Under the pieces are notes generated by a model. It searched no databases. It was not told the origin of the DNA and saw nothing but the letters and a program-made list of their open reading frames with translations. A stretch of 64,000 nucleotides of DNA. Source: UBA1479 sp040218445. Its GTDB lineage: Bacteria; Pseudomonadota; Alphaproteobacteria; Rhodospirillales; Casp-alpha2. Location: the NCBI GenBank assembly GCA_040218445.1, contig JAVJRK010000008.1, positions 35,090-99,089 of the forward strand, given 5' to 3'. The position numbers and the translations under genes are program-made. Of this stretch, positions 50,863 through 60,003 are shown one piece after another (position 1 is the stretch's first letter; every line of letters begins with the position of its first letter).

Positions 50863-51632
50863 AACCGGGCCAGAAATCCGCCGTCCACGGCGATGACCTG
50901 CCCGGTTACGTAGCCCGCCGCGTCGGATACCAGGAAGCGGGCGGCCCCGGCGATCTCTGCCGGTGTTCCCCAGCGGCCCAATGACGTGCGCTGGGCCAGC
51001 CATGCCGCGATGTCCGGATCCTCGGCCATGGTCTTGTTCGCATCGGTCGCGAAATATCCGGGAGCGACCGCGTTGACCGTGATGCCGTCGGGCCCCAATT
51101 CCGCCGCCAGGGCCCGCACCAATCCGGTCAAACCGGCCTTGGACGCCGTATAGGCGGCATCGCCCGCGCGGGCGATATGCCCCGCGATGGACGTGACATG
51201 GACAATCCGGCCCCGGCCCTTGGCCCGCATCTGGACAGCCGCCGCCCGCGACAGGGTAAAGGCCGCGACCAGGTTGACCTCCATCAGGTCACGCACGGCC
51301 TGGGCATCCAGTTCCCCCAAAGGCCGCCGGTCGCGACCGCCCACGGCATTGACCAGAATATCCAGCCCGCCCTGCCCGTCATCCAGGTCATCTATTGCCG
51401 CCAGGGTGGCCGCTTCGTCGGTGGCGTCGAACGGCAGCGGCCGCGCCCGGCCGCCGGCCTGTGCCACCGCGTCGCAGGCATCATCCAGGGCCGGCACGTC
51501 GCGCCCGCCCAGGTAAACCAACGCCCCGCCCTGCCCCAGGGATTTGGCGATTTCCAGGCCCAGGCCGCGGCTGGCGCCGGTGATCAGGGCCGTGCGGCCG
51601 GTCAGATCGAACGGATCGGCGGTATCAGACAT
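50859..51632 (-). CDS. Short-chain dehydrogenase/reductase (gluconate 5-dehydrogenase/FabG-like)
   Basis: A 257-residue classical SDR with TGASRGLGLEIA (residues 17-28), the NAVGG form of the NNAG motif, catalytic Ser in VHVTSIAGH and YTASKAG (Tyr-x3-Lys, about 160-164), and the terminal GYVTGQVIAVDGGF. The Arg after TGAS and small residues after strand two suggest NADP use. It converges on the D-2-hydroxyacid dehydrogenase; a 2-oxo or sugar acid substrate is possible. Confidence 0.87.
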   Translation of the reverse strand: MSDTADPFDLTGRTALITGASRGLGLEIAKSLGQGGALVYLGGRDVPALDDACDAVAQAGGRARPLPFDATDEAATLAAIDDLDDGQGGLDILVNAVGGRDRRPLGELDAQAVRDLMEVNLVAAFTLSRAAAVQMRAKGRGRIVHVTSIAGHIARAGDAAYTASKAGLTGLVRALAAELGPDGITVNAVAPGYFATDANKTMAEDPDIAAWLAQRTSLGRWGTPAEIAGAARFLVSDAAGYVTGQVIAVDGGFLARF

Positions 51633-51688
51633 TTGGAAAACTCGTTTTCATCAGAACAGGTTATCCGAAGCCTACCCGATGGATGACC

Positions 51689-51773
51689 AAAATGTGAGCC
51701 CGCGACACTTGCCAAGGACGATTTTTACACCCAATCTTAAGCTGAGTACTTTGGGTGGGGACGGTCACATTTT
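51689..51773. repeat. Nested inverted repeats in a spacer
   Basis: AAAATGTGA (51689-51697) matches TCACATTTT (51765-51773) perfectly, and inside it ACCCAA (51729-51734) matches TTGGGT (51751-51756). The structure lies between the SDR and the gene at 51791 and could be an operator pair, an RNA fold or a small mobile remnant. Confidence 0.4.
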
Positions 51774-51790
51774 CGGAGACGCCCCAACAT

Positions 51791-52333
51791 ATGACCGGAT
51801 TTTTAGAAACAATAATCCAACCGGATAAGGACGAGCTGGACAAAATGGACCGGCGCGAAGTCGGTCGCGCGGCCAACATCCTTCAGGTCGGCGAATTCCA
51901 GTTGCTGCAGCTCGCCTACCGCGAATGGCATCAGGAAGACCTGCCGGAAAGCCAGATCGACCGCCTGTTCAACGAATACATGATCGACAATATCGTGCCC
52001 CATTGGGCGCGCCATTATGCCCGCCAGATCATCCGCCTGGACCAGGCCGGGCGAATCGCCGGCAATGATCTGCGCTTTCACCGATACGACAACGATTACG
52101 GCCCAAAGGCACCGCCTCACGGGATCAAGAAATTCGCCATCGCGGCGGGCATCGTGATGTTCATATTCGGCAGCGGCGTGGCCGGCGCGATCATGACCAC
52201 GGGCCGGTCAGCCACCCAATTCCCGCCCTATGTCAGCGAAAAAGACCTGCAGGCGACCCCGGATGAAACGACCCAGGACGCCCCCACCCCAAGCACGAAA
52301 ATAACCGGCGGAGAGCGCGGGTCCGGGCCGTAA
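51791..52333 (+). CDS. Hypothetical protein with one C-terminal membrane segment
   Basis: A 180-residue protein without a recognised family. Residues 1-110 are soluble, charged and helical (DKMDRREVGRAANILQVGEFQLLQLAYREWH), then a single membrane helix (about 112-133, FAIAAGIVMFIFGSGVAGAIM) and a Pro/Thr-rich tail. The start at 51791 has GGAG about 12 bases before; a GTG-type longer frame from 51755 is less likely. It may be a membrane-tethered adaptor, and is followed by another small membrane protein gene on the same strand. Confidence 0.6.
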   Translation: MTGFLETIIQPDKDELDKMDRREVGRAANILQVGEFQLLQLAYREWHQEDLPESQIDRLFNEYMIDNIVPHWARHYARQIIRLDQAGRIAGNDLRFHRYDNDYGPKAPPHGIKKFAIAAGIVMFIFGSGVAGAIMTTGRSATQFPPYVSEKDLQATPDETTQDAPTPSTKITGGERGSGP

Positions 52334-52399
52334 GCCAGGGGCGTTCTTCTGTGTCTTCAAGCGCTTGCCAAGCCCCCATCCGCCCTTTACCTTCCGAGC

Positions 52400-52612
52400 A
52401 TGTTCTTGGATTTGGGATTACCGCCGGAGCTTGAACCGGTCATCAACATCGTCTTTTTGGCGGTGACCGGTTTTATCGCTCTGCACGGCGTGCGCTACCG
52501 CGACGAAGAGGGTAAACAGGACTTCGTGCGCCTGTTGTTCGGCTCCATCGCCGCCGTGTTCTTTTTTTTGGTGCTGTTCCAGGACGTGTTGGGCGTCGTC
52601 AGCTTCAGCTGA
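52400..52612 (+). CDS. Small membrane protein, hypothetical
   Basis: A 70-residue protein with two hydrophobic segments (about 12-27 and 43-62) joined by a charged loop (RYRDEEGKQD). No family recognised. Codon use and the clear two-helix pattern support a real gene; the ribosome site is weak. It follows the gene at 51791 by 66 bp. Confidence 0.55.
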   Translation: MFLDLGLPPELEPVINIVFLAVTGFIALHGVRYRDEEGKQDFVRLLFGSIAAVFFFLVLFQDVLGVVSFS

Positions 52613-52699
52613 CCCACGGGCCTTTCAAACAAGCAGAGCCACCCGGTCACAAAACCTGAGCGGCATCGCCGCGACAGGCGTTTTGTGCGAAATCAATAA

Positions 52700-53323
52700 T
52701 TACGGCTTGTGCATGCGCTGCTGTGCGTCTTTTTCCGGCAGGCGCAGAAGGCGCTGATCTTCCGGCAATTGAAGCTGCTTGTAGAGGTATTCCGCCCGGT
52801 CACGGATCGATGACGGCTTTTCATCGTGATACAGCAGCCGGTTGATCACGCCGGGACCCTCGACGGAATCCGCATCGACCTTGAGGGATTGAATATAATC
52901 TTCCAGGGCCTGTTCGTACCGGCCCTGGGTGTCATGGATGATCCCCCGGTTGCCGTAGGCGGCGGCCAAGGCCCCCCGCCCCGTTGGGTCGTCCGGGTCC
53001 AAATTCTTGGTCAAATATCTGATGGCGTGATTGAGCACCTGTTCGGCATCGTCGAACCGCTGCAACTGAATAAGGGCCGCCGCCTTGCCCAACAGCGCGC
53101 CGCGGTGATTGGGTTGCACGACCAATGCCTTGTTGAAGTCTTCAATGGCTTCTTCGTATTCACGGCCGGTCAGGTGGATATCGCCGGCACGGACTTCAAA
53201 ATCACCGTCGGGCGTTTCAACGAAGGTCCCCCAGAACGACCAGACACCGAACATGACGAAGGTCAGCATCCCAAGATAGATGATGAATCGGCGAAGGACT
53301 TTGGGGTCGGATAGTGATGCCAT
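52700..53323 (-). CDS. TPR-repeat membrane protein
   Basis: A 207-residue protein with one N-terminal membrane helix (about residues 12-31, YLGMLTFVMFGVWSFWGTF) and three tetratricopeptide repeats after it: TGREYEEAIEDFNKALVVQP, LQRFDDAEQVLNHAI, and TQGRYEQALEDYIQSLKV. TPR units form a superhelix for protein binding, here facing the side opposite the short N-terminal tail. It starts three bases after the stop of the gene at 53327-53566, so the two are co-transcribed. Partner unknown. Confidence 0.75.
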   Translation of the reverse strand: MASLSDPKVLRRFIIYLGMLTFVMFGVWSFWGTFVETPDGDFEVRAGDIHLTGREYEEAIEDFNKALVVQPNHRGALLGKAAALIQLQRFDDAEQVLNHAIRYLTKNLDPDDPTGRGALAAAYGNRGIIHDTQGRYEQALEDYIQSLKVDADSVEGPGVINRLLYHDEKPSSIRDRAEYLYKQLQLPEDQRLLRLPEKDAQQRMHKP

Positions 53324-53326
53324 GAA

Positions 53327-53566
53327 TTATTTGAACCAGGTCTGAACGTAGAAAAATGAGAAAATGAAACACAGCAGCGCCGCGGTGACACCGGCCCGGC
53401 GTCGAAGACGCTGCTGCTCGGCTTCGTCGATGTTTTCCTCGCCACCTTTTCTGATCGCGCGCCGGACGGACATGACCCAGATCAGATGCCGGACAGGAAA
53501 GAAAAGGGCCACAGAGAGCCCCGCCATCCAGTACCACCGATATTCGGCTGTAAAAAAAGCTTCCAT
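53327..53566 (-). CDS. Small membrane protein, hypothetical
   Basis: A 79-residue protein with two hydrophobic segments (about 10-30 and 58-75) and a very basic/acidic middle (SVRRAIRKGGEENIDEAEQQRLRRR). No family recognised. Its tight spacing with the TPR gene suggests that the two products work together in the membrane. Confidence 0.6.
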   Translation of the reverse strand: MEAFFTAEYRWYWMAGLSVALFFPVRHLIWVMSVRRAIRKGGEENIDEAEQQRLRRRAGVTAALLCFIFSFFYVQTWFK

Positions 53567-53679
53567 GATTCTATGCGCGGACTTGGATTGTGAAATTATT
53601 CTTGATTGCGTCGCGGCTAATCATAGCAATTAATCTTAGACATCATCCAAGGGTTTTGCGGCAAGAAAGAGGCATTGGC

Positions 53680-53718
53680 AAAAAAATCGGGGGAAGGACC
53701 AAGGCCCTCCCCCCGATT
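53680..53718 (-). terminator. Rho-independent terminator of the sodium:solute symporter gene
   Basis: On the minus strand AATCGGGGG (53718 to 53710) pairs with CCCCCGATT (53693 to 53685), with GA-rich inner sequence that can pair further, and is followed by a run of seven T (53686 to 53680). It lies 25 bases after the symporter stop. Confidence 0.85.
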
Positions 53719-53742
53719 GGGTTCCAATACGGATGTATCGGC

Positions 53743-55716
53743 TTAGTCGTCGCCACCCTGTGCGGGTGCCGCATCGCCGATATCGTCCACAAGAGACTCG
53801 ATTTCCCGATCGGGAACCGTGGACATCTCCATCTTGTAGGCCAAGAACCACATCATGAAGACGCCGATGGCCCACCACAGGATTTGCCAAGCCCAAATGG
53901 ACGGAATGCCGAAGGTCCAGTTCTCGTAACCGGCATTCGGAGCACCGAAGATATCGTTACCGATAACGGCGCCCGGACCGATGCCGAAGAACAGCCAGAC
54001 GAGCGTGATACCCCAGGCAACGGGGACCAGACCCTTCTTGGATTCCGGCAGTGACGCGTGCTCACGCAGGAAGTTGTGATACTTCATGCGATGCTGCGTC
54101 GCGCCTTCGTCTTGTGTCATCGCCGAAACGATCACGCAAATCGTCAGGTTGAAGATCATCCCCCAACCGGCCGAATGGATCGTCCAGGGCCAACGGCCCC
54201 AACCGAGCTCGACACCGAAGAACCCGGCAATGGAGGCGCCGAAGTTTTCGGTAAAGATCACGGCGATAAGACCGGCTGCCAGACCCAATGTCGCACCCTG
54301 ACGGGTGATCCACGGGAACCAGCAGATGGCCGCAAGCGACGGCCACATCTGGAAGCCGAAGGCAACCGCCAGGCCGCCCAACAGCACCAATGCGTCCTTC
54401 GCCGTGGTCGCCACCACAAGGGCGGAGAGCACGATGACGGCAACACCAATCCGGCCGAACAGCTTCTGGGTGGTGTGGTCCGCGGTCGGATTGAGATACC
54501 GCTTGTACAGATCACGCGTCAGCATGCCGCCGGCGGTGGACATATAGGCCGCACCGGTGGACTGCATTGCCGCCAGGGCACAGACAGCCAGCAGGCCGAC
54601 CAGCCACGGAGCGGTATCGCCCACCAGGTTGATGTAGTGCGGCACCAAGCCACCTTGCTTGTTGGCGGTCAGATCCGGGATCACCGAAGCCCCCTTCACC
54701 AACGCGGTTGCATCCGGCGTGGCACCCAAGAAGTGAGCACCCATGCCTTGAGCCGCGGTGAAGAAGAACAGGATGAGGCCGATGCCGAAGCTCGACGCCC
54801 AGACCTGCTGCGGCGCGAACGGCCGCGGGTTGGCGTTGGAGAACGACCACATGGTGAACGCCGGGGCGGAGTGAATGCCCATGAGCGCGAACATGTAGGT
54901 CAGGACCATGATACCCGTCCAGAGACCCCCGACCGGGGTTTCCTTGCCGAGGCCGGCGGTGAACTGAATCACACCCGGAATGGCGAGGTAGGCGTTGTAG
55001 TCGCCGCCGCCCCAGCCCTGGGTGGTTTTCCATTTACCGATACCGGTCTGACCAAGAGCGGCCAGTTTCTCGCCGAAGGCCGACCAGCCGCCGAGTTCGC
55101 TGTAGGCAATGATGCCGATCGCGACGATACCGAAGGCAAGCATCAGGCACTGCACGGTGTCCACATAGGCCACGGCGCGTAGACCGCCGGACGCCACATA
55201 GATGAACACAACCGCGGACAGCACCCACATGCCGACTTCAACGGACAGCAGGTTGTCGGTCAGAACGTTGAACAGGAAGCCGGACGCGCGAAGCTGCAAC
55301 CCGAGATATGGGATCGAGAACAGCAGGGCCACGAGAACCACCAAAAGCCGAATGCCGTCACCTTGGAAATAGGTGGCGAGCATTTCACCCGGTGTCACGA
55401 AGCCGAAGCGTTTGCCAAGCATCCACTGACGCTTCAGGAACATCACCCCGGTGAACGGAATGGTGATCGCGTAGAATGACGCATATGCGTACTGGAACCC
55501 GTCACGGTAAATCAGACCCGGATGGCCCATAAAGGTCCAACCAGAGAACGATGTCGCCGTAGCGGCCAGCACGAAGACCCACATCGCGAGCTGACGGCCC
55601 GAAATGAAGTAATCGCTGGCGGTTTTCGACATCCGCGCGCCTTTGATGCCCCAATAAATGCAGTAGGCCCAATAAAGCGCGACGAATACAAACAGCCACA
55701 CAACTTTAGCTGACAA
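53743..55716 (-). CDS. Sodium:solute symporter family transporter
   Basis: A 657-residue membrane protein with about 13 helices in the SSS (LeuT-fold) pattern. The N-terminal YFISGRQLAMWVFVLAATATSFSGWTF and the later VAYVDTVQCLMLAFG fit the family, the Ser/Thr-rich helix 8 region (MQSTGAAYMSTAGGMLTRDLY) fits the sodium site. The start is a TTG at 55716 with GGGGAG nine bases upstream; no ATG gives the full first helix. Members beside DUF294 and DnaQ-type genes, as here, are often acetate/short-chain acid importers. A clear terminator follows. Confidence 0.85.
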   Translation of the reverse strand: MSAKVVWLFVFVALYWAYCIYWGIKGARMSKTASDYFISGRQLAMWVFVLAATATSFSGWTFMGHPGLIYRDGFQYAYASFYAITIPFTGVMFLKRQWMLGKRFGFVTPGEMLATYFQGDGIRLLVVLVALLFSIPYLGLQLRASGFLFNVLTDNLLSVEVGMWVLSAVVFIYVASGGLRAVAYVDTVQCLMLAFGIVAIGIIAYSELGGWSAFGEKLAALGQTGIGKWKTTQGWGGGDYNAYLAIPGVIQFTAGLGKETPVGGLWTGIMVLTYMFALMGIHSAPAFTMWSFSNANPRPFAPQQVWASSFGIGLILFFFTAAQGMGAHFLGATPDATALVKGASVIPDLTANKQGGLVPHYINLVGDTAPWLVGLLAVCALAAMQSTGAAYMSTAGGMLTRDLYKRYLNPTADHTTQKLFGRIGVAVIVLSALVVATTAKDALVLLGGLAVAFGFQMWPSLAAICWFPWITRQGATLGLAAGLIAVIFTENFGASIAGFFGVELGWGRWPWTIHSAGWGMIFNLTICVIVSAMTQDEGATQHRMKYHNFLREHASLPESKKGLVPVAWGITLVWLFFGIGPGAVIGNDIFGAPNAGYENWTFGIPSIWAWQILWWAIGVFMMWFLAYKMEMSTVPDREIESLVDDIGDAAPAQGGDD

Positions 55717-56505
55717 GATTCAATTCTCCCCTTCTGTTCGGTTCCTGGACGCCGTGCGGTCGTTAACCCGTTTTCCAACGTCGAAGCCGTAACCGAAACA
55801 GACGGCATCGAAGACCACCCCCGATGCCGCATGTGGTGAAACGATCGAACGCCAGGAAATGCCGGAACCCGGTGGCTCCCTGGTTTTCATCAATAACGCA
55901 GAAGTCCCGCCGTTAAGCCTCGGTCACAGAAGAAGGTTTGCCCAACGCGAGCTCACCCTCACGAAGCCAGACACACAAACTCTGGAATGTATGGAGTAGG
56001 ATGTTACGCCTCCCACGCCTTCCGGCGCTTGTGCATCCCTGCGGAACGTTATTGTTATCGTTTCCGTTTCCTCCGCCTGCCGAAAACACTCTCCTCGTCC
56101 GGCCCACGAAGTTGGCAATCTAATAACATTTTCCTCTAATTTGCACAACTGGTAGAGACAAAAGCCCCTGTGTAAAAATAAAGAAGCCAATGAATAAGGC
56201 CATTTTGTTGCAGCGCACCATGTCAAAGGCCAAGTAATCAACCTTCCACTAATTCTTTCACAATATTTTCTCTTGCCCGTTTCTTTTTTGTGAAACCTGC
56301 ACAATTTGATTTCATCAAATAGACGGTCAATGGCGGCTATCCGCCACTTTGGCGGGCATCCCGCCGCCGGGGCCGGGCGCAAGCGGTTTGTTCCGGACCG
56401 CGTGCTCGGTTAGGTTTTTCTGATATTTACGTAACGGCCGATTCGCATCACAAATCACACCGCCCCGCCGCCGAACGTCGGACAGATTGGAAGGCAGGCC
56501 AGAAA
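55717..56505. other. 789-bp gene-free spacer between divergent symporter and CBS-DUF294 genes
   Basis: No gene is supported on either strand. It is AT-rich in 56100-56330 and holds three consecutive hairpins at 56314-56365. It must carry both promoters of the divergent genes; no clear -35/-10 or sigma-54 pattern was recognised. Confidence 0.55.
56314..56365. repeat. Three consecutive short hairpins
   Basis: ATTTGAT ttc ATCAAAT (56314-56330), TGGCGG ctat CCGCCA (56331-56346) and GGCGGG cat CCCGCC (56351-56365) follow one another with almost no gap, each with perfect arms. Confidence 0.55.
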
Positions 56506-57975
56506 ATGGAACCCCGGACCGCAATTTTCCGCATGCTGGTGCGCGAATCCATGGCCGCCCTGCCGCCGACAGCCGCACCGGAAACGCCCTTGCGCCAGAT
56601 CGTTCAGGCCATGGTGGAAGCCAATGCATCAAGCCTTGTGATAACGGACGAAACCGCCCGGCCCAAAGGCATCATCACCGAACACGACATCGCGCGGCGC
56701 GCCATATTCAAAACCGATGGGAACACCCCGGCCGCCGAGATCATGACCCGGCCCGTGCAGGTGATCGATGAAAGCGAATACCTTTATCACGCCATCGCCC
56801 TGATGCGGCGCACGGACCTGCGCCATATGCCGGCGGTCGACGGATCAGGGCGCCTGTCCGGCATGCTGAACCTTCACGATACCCTGGGCACGGCGTCGTC
56901 GTCCCTGATGGATCAGATCGACAGCCTGACCCAGGGCAGCGACATTGCCGGCCTGTCCCGTATCAAGGCCGCGCAGATCGGCCTGGCCGACCAGTTGTTT
57001 CGGGACAACCTGCCGGCAACCGAGATTCAGGCCCTGCTGAGCCATATCAACCTGGACATCTACCGCCGCGTGACCGATGGCGCGATCCGGGCCATGGCGG
57101 CGGAAGGACTGGGCCCGCCGCCCGTGGAATTTTCCGTGATCGTCATGGGATCGGGCGGACGCGGTGAAAGCTTCCTGTTCCCGGATCAGGACAACGGTTT
57201 CATCTTGGAAGACTATCCCGATGCCGATCATGCACGCATCGACGGCTGGTTCATCAATCTGGCGGAGCGCATGACCCAAGACCTGGATGCGGTCGGCCTG
57301 CCCTTGTGCAGGGGCTTCGTGATGGCGACCAATCCGCTCTGGCGCAAGACCATCAGCCAATGGAAGGAACAGATCCGTCTGTGGAGCCGCAAGCGTGGCT
57401 CGGCCATGCTGCGGCTGTGCGACATCTTTTTCGATTTCCGCTCTGCCTGGGGCCGGGAAGACCTGGCCGACGACCTGCGCCGCCATGTGACCGCGACAGC
57501 GCGCGGCAATCATCTGTTCCTGCAGGAAATGTTCGAGGACGACCAGGCCCACGGCCCGGCGCTCGGCTGGTTCCGCCGCTTCATCACCATGAAGGACAGC
57601 GACGCCCCCGGCTATAAGGGCTATCTGAACCTGAAGCATTCCGGCACCCTGCCCCTGGTCGAGGCCATGCGCCTGCTCTGCCTGCGCGAAGGCCTGGTGG
57701 TCAACCCGACCCTGGACCGGCTGCAGGCCTTGCATGAAAAAGGCATCCTGTCCGATGACGAAGCCGATTACCTGCAGGGCGCATACCGACATATCTCGCA
57801 CCTGTTGCTCCGCCAGCAGATCGCCGATTATCAAGCCGGGCGCCCCGTCACCAACTTCGTTCATCCCGGCAGCCTGACCCGCCGCGAGACGGATATCCTG
57901 AAAGACGGGTTCGAAGCCATCCGAAGACTGCAGGACCGCATGCGCGGCGAATTCACCGGCGACGTGCTACAATAA
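56506..57975 (+). CDS. CBS-domain pair with DUF294 nucleotidyltransferase-like domain
   Basis: A 489-residue cytosolic protein. Two CBS domains span residues 10-130 (VITDETARPKGIITEHDIARR; MRRTDLRHMPAVDGSGRLSG). A DUF294 nucleotidyltransferase domain (about 150-290) has GSGGRGESFLFPDQDNGFILED, with Gly-Ser and Asp-x-Asp of the GlnD-type fold, and a helical DUF294 C-terminal domain follows. It probably senses adenylate nucleotides and controls the neighbouring symporter; this gene set (symporter, CBS-DUF294, DnaQ) recurs in many bacteria. It is divergent from the symporter. Confidence 0.85.
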   Translation: MEPRTAIFRMLVRESMAALPPTAAPETPLRQIVQAMVEANASSLVITDETARPKGIITEHDIARRAIFKTDGNTPAAEIMTRPVQVIDESEYLYHAIALMRRTDLRHMPAVDGSGRLSGMLNLHDTLGTASSSLMDQIDSLTQGSDIAGLSRIKAAQIGLADQLFRDNLPATEIQALLSHINLDIYRRVTDGAIRAMAAEGLGPPPVEFSVIVMGSGGRGESFLFPDQDNGFILEDYPDADHARIDGWFINLAERMTQDLDAVGLPLCRGFVMATNPLWRKTISQWKEQIRLWSRKRGSAMLRLCDIFFDFRSAWGREDLADDLRRHVTATARGNHLFLQEMFEDDQAHGPALGWFRRFITMKDSDAPGYKGYLNLKHSGTLPLVEAMRLLCLREGLVVNPTLDRLQALHEKGILSDDEADYLQGAYRHISHLLLRQQIADYQAGRPVTNFVHPGSLTRRETDILKDGFEAIRRLQDRMRGEFTGDVLQ

Positions 57976-57980
57976 CGGCC

Positions 57981-58889
57981 ATGCTGACACGCCGCATGTT
58001 CCTGAACTCCCTCGCCGCCGCCGGGCTCACCGCGGCCCTGCCGGTCCATGCTGCCGCCCCCACCCCCGCGACCAGGAAAATCCCCCGCACCGGCCAGACT
58101 CTGCCCGTGATCGGCATGGGCAGCTGGATCACCTTCGACGTGGGGAACGATGCCCAGGCACGGGCGGCACGGACCCGGGTTCTGAAAACCTTTTTCGACT
58201 TGGGCGGGGGGATGATCGATTCCTCGCCCATGTACGGATCATCGGAAGACGTCATCGGCCATGGGCTGGCGGCCCTGAGCATGCCAAAGAGTTTGTTTTC
58301 GGCGACCAAGGTCTGGACGCCCGGCAAGGATCACGGCGTGCGGCAGATGGCGGAATCCGAGCGCCTGTGGGGCGTGCCGTCCTTCGACCTTCTGCAGGTC
58401 CACAATCTGCTCGGCTGGGAAGGCCATCTGGAAACCCTGAAAGCCTGGAAGGCGGATGGCCGGGTGCGCCATATCGGCATCACCACGTCGCACGGGCGGC
58501 GCCACTGGGATCTTGAAGCCATCATGAAGGCCGAGCCGCTGGACTTCGTGCAATTGACCTACAACATCGACGACCGCGAGGCCGAACAGCGCCTGCTGCC
58601 GCTTGCCGCCGAAAAAGGCATCGCCGTGATCGCCAACCGGCCGTTCCAACGGGGCGCGCTGATCGACCGCCTACAGGGCCGGCCCCTGCCGCCCTTCGCG
58701 GACGAGATCGGGGCCGCCAACTGGGCCCAGGTGCTGTTGAAATTCATCGTCTCCCACCCGGCCGTGACCTGCGCCATCCCGGCGACAAGCCGCGTCGACC
58801 ATATGACGGAGAACATGGGCGCGGCACAGGGGTCGATGCCCGATGCCGCAATGCGGCGGAAGATCGCGGCCTACGTGGCGTCTCTCTAG
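57981..58889 (+). CDS. Exported aldo/keto reductase
   Basis: A 302-residue protein with a Tat-type signal peptide (TRRMFLNSLAAAGLTAALP, cleaved near HAAA). The mature aldo/keto reductase barrel shows FDLGGGMIDSSPMYGSSEDVIG (catalytic Asp and Tyr), SATKVW (Lys), and FDLLQVHN (His); the C-terminal IPATSRVDHMTENM binds NADPH. Export of an NADPH enzyme is unusual and would require folding with cofactor before Tat transport. Starts five bases after the CBS-DUF294 stop, so probably in its operon. Confidence 0.82.
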   Translation: MLTRRMFLNSLAAAGLTAALPVHAAAPTPATRKIPRTGQTLPVIGMGSWITFDVGNDAQARAARTRVLKTFFDLGGGMIDSSPMYGSSEDVIGHGLAALSMPKSLFSATKVWTPGKDHGVRQMAESERLWGVPSFDLLQVHNLLGWEGHLETLKAWKADGRVRHIGITTSHGRRHWDLEAIMKAEPLDFVQLTYNIDDREAEQRLLPLAAEKGIAVIANRPFQRGALIDRLQGRPLPPFADEIGAANWAQVLLKFIVSHPAVTCAIPATSRVDHMTENMGAAQGSMPDAAMRRKIAAYVASL

Positions 58890-58907
58890 CCTCGCGCCTT
58901 GTGCTGC

Positions 58908-59828
58908 TTAGAATTTTTTCTGCATTTCCCGCACATGTTCCATCTTGATCGAAGCGTCGATTGCTTGGCGCAGGGTGGTGATGCCCCGCGCTTCCAGCAT
59001 GTCCACCATACGCAGGAACACCCGGGCGGTGACGATGCTGTCGCCCAATGCCGTGTGGCGGCCCTCGACCTCGATTTCCAGGCGCTCGGCGATGGCATCC
59101 AGGGAATGGTCCCGGTTTTCCGCGTCCAGGAACACGGAAAGCAGCAGGGTATCCAACACCAGATTATCGAACCGCACGCCCGCCGCATCTTCCTTCAGCT
59201 TCAAAAACCGCATGTCGAAGGCCGCGTTATGGGCGACCAGCACGACCTCGCCCGCGAAATCCTTGAACGCCGGTAGAACCTCCGTGATGGAGGGTGCCGC
59301 CGCGACCGTGTCGTCGGTGAGGCCATGAAAGCGGATCGAGGCCTTGGGGATCGCCTTACCCGGATTGACCAGTTGGGCGAATGCCCGGTCTTTGTCGACC
59401 CGCCCGCCGGAAACGCGGACCCCGGCGATGGAAATGATCTCGTCGCCGTCCGACGGCTTCAGGCCCGTGGTTTCCGTGTCGAACACCACGAAGGTCAGGT
59501 CCTTCAACACCGCACCGCCCAGTTCTTCCACATGCATGGGCGGGTTCAGCCGGTCGAAATCGTAAAATTCCGGGCGCGCCGGTAGGGTGTTCTTATCGAA
59601 TTCGCGGGCCCGCAGCAGGATATCCAACACGGCCCAGGCCACAGCGAATATCAGGATCAGGGCAAGCGCGCCCGGGCCGGCCACCCGCATCGCGTCGATC
59701 ACGGCACCGTCCGATAGCGCCCAGGCCACCATGGCCAGAACCGCCAGCGCCGCAACCCCGCACAGGCCGAGCGCACAAGCCGCCAGTTGCCGGATTCTCA
59801 TGCCACGGATGATCGAAAACCGGTCCAT
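58908..59828 (-). CDS. Membrane-anchored DnaQ-type 3'-5' exonuclease domain protein
   Basis: A 306-residue protein. Two hydrophobic segments (about 12-35 and 48-68) precede a DEDDh exonuclease domain: VFDTETTGLKPSDGD (Asp, Glu), ASIRFHGLTDDTV, VLVAHNAAFDMRFLKL (Asp) and HTALGDSIVTARVF (His, Asp). All catalytic positions are kept. The start at 59828 has GGGAGG ten bases upstream; a frame from 59867 adds 13 residues. Such DnaQ-like genes are regular neighbours of CBS-DUF294 and symporter genes; the substrate may be RNA, DNA or a nucleotide signal. Confidence 0.85.
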   Translation of the reverse strand: MDRFSIIRGMRIRQLAACALGLCGVAALAVLAMVAWALSDGAVIDAMRVAGPGALALILIFAVAWAVLDILLRAREFDKNTLPARPEFYDFDRLNPPMHVEELGGAVLKDLTFVVFDTETTGLKPSDGDEIISIAGVRVSGGRVDKDRAFAQLVNPGKAIPKASIRFHGLTDDTVAAAPSITEVLPAFKDFAGEVVLVAHNAAFDMRFLKLKEDAAGVRFDNLVLDTLLLSVFLDAENRDHSLDAIAERLEIEVEGRHTALGDSIVTARVFLRMVDMLEARGITTLRQAIDASIKMEHVREMQKKF

Positions 59829-60003
59829 GGGAACGGTGCCTCCCGCCTGTGTTCCGCCCCGAAACATACCACGCCCAGGGGCCGATCCGGGCCCCGTAAT
59901 ATTACGGTAGCCCCCCGCGCGCCGGAGTCCAGTTGTCAGACCCCGTGCGATCCGCTAAACAGCGCGCCAAGAACGTCTCTCCGACCAGCGGAACCCTCAT
60001 ATA

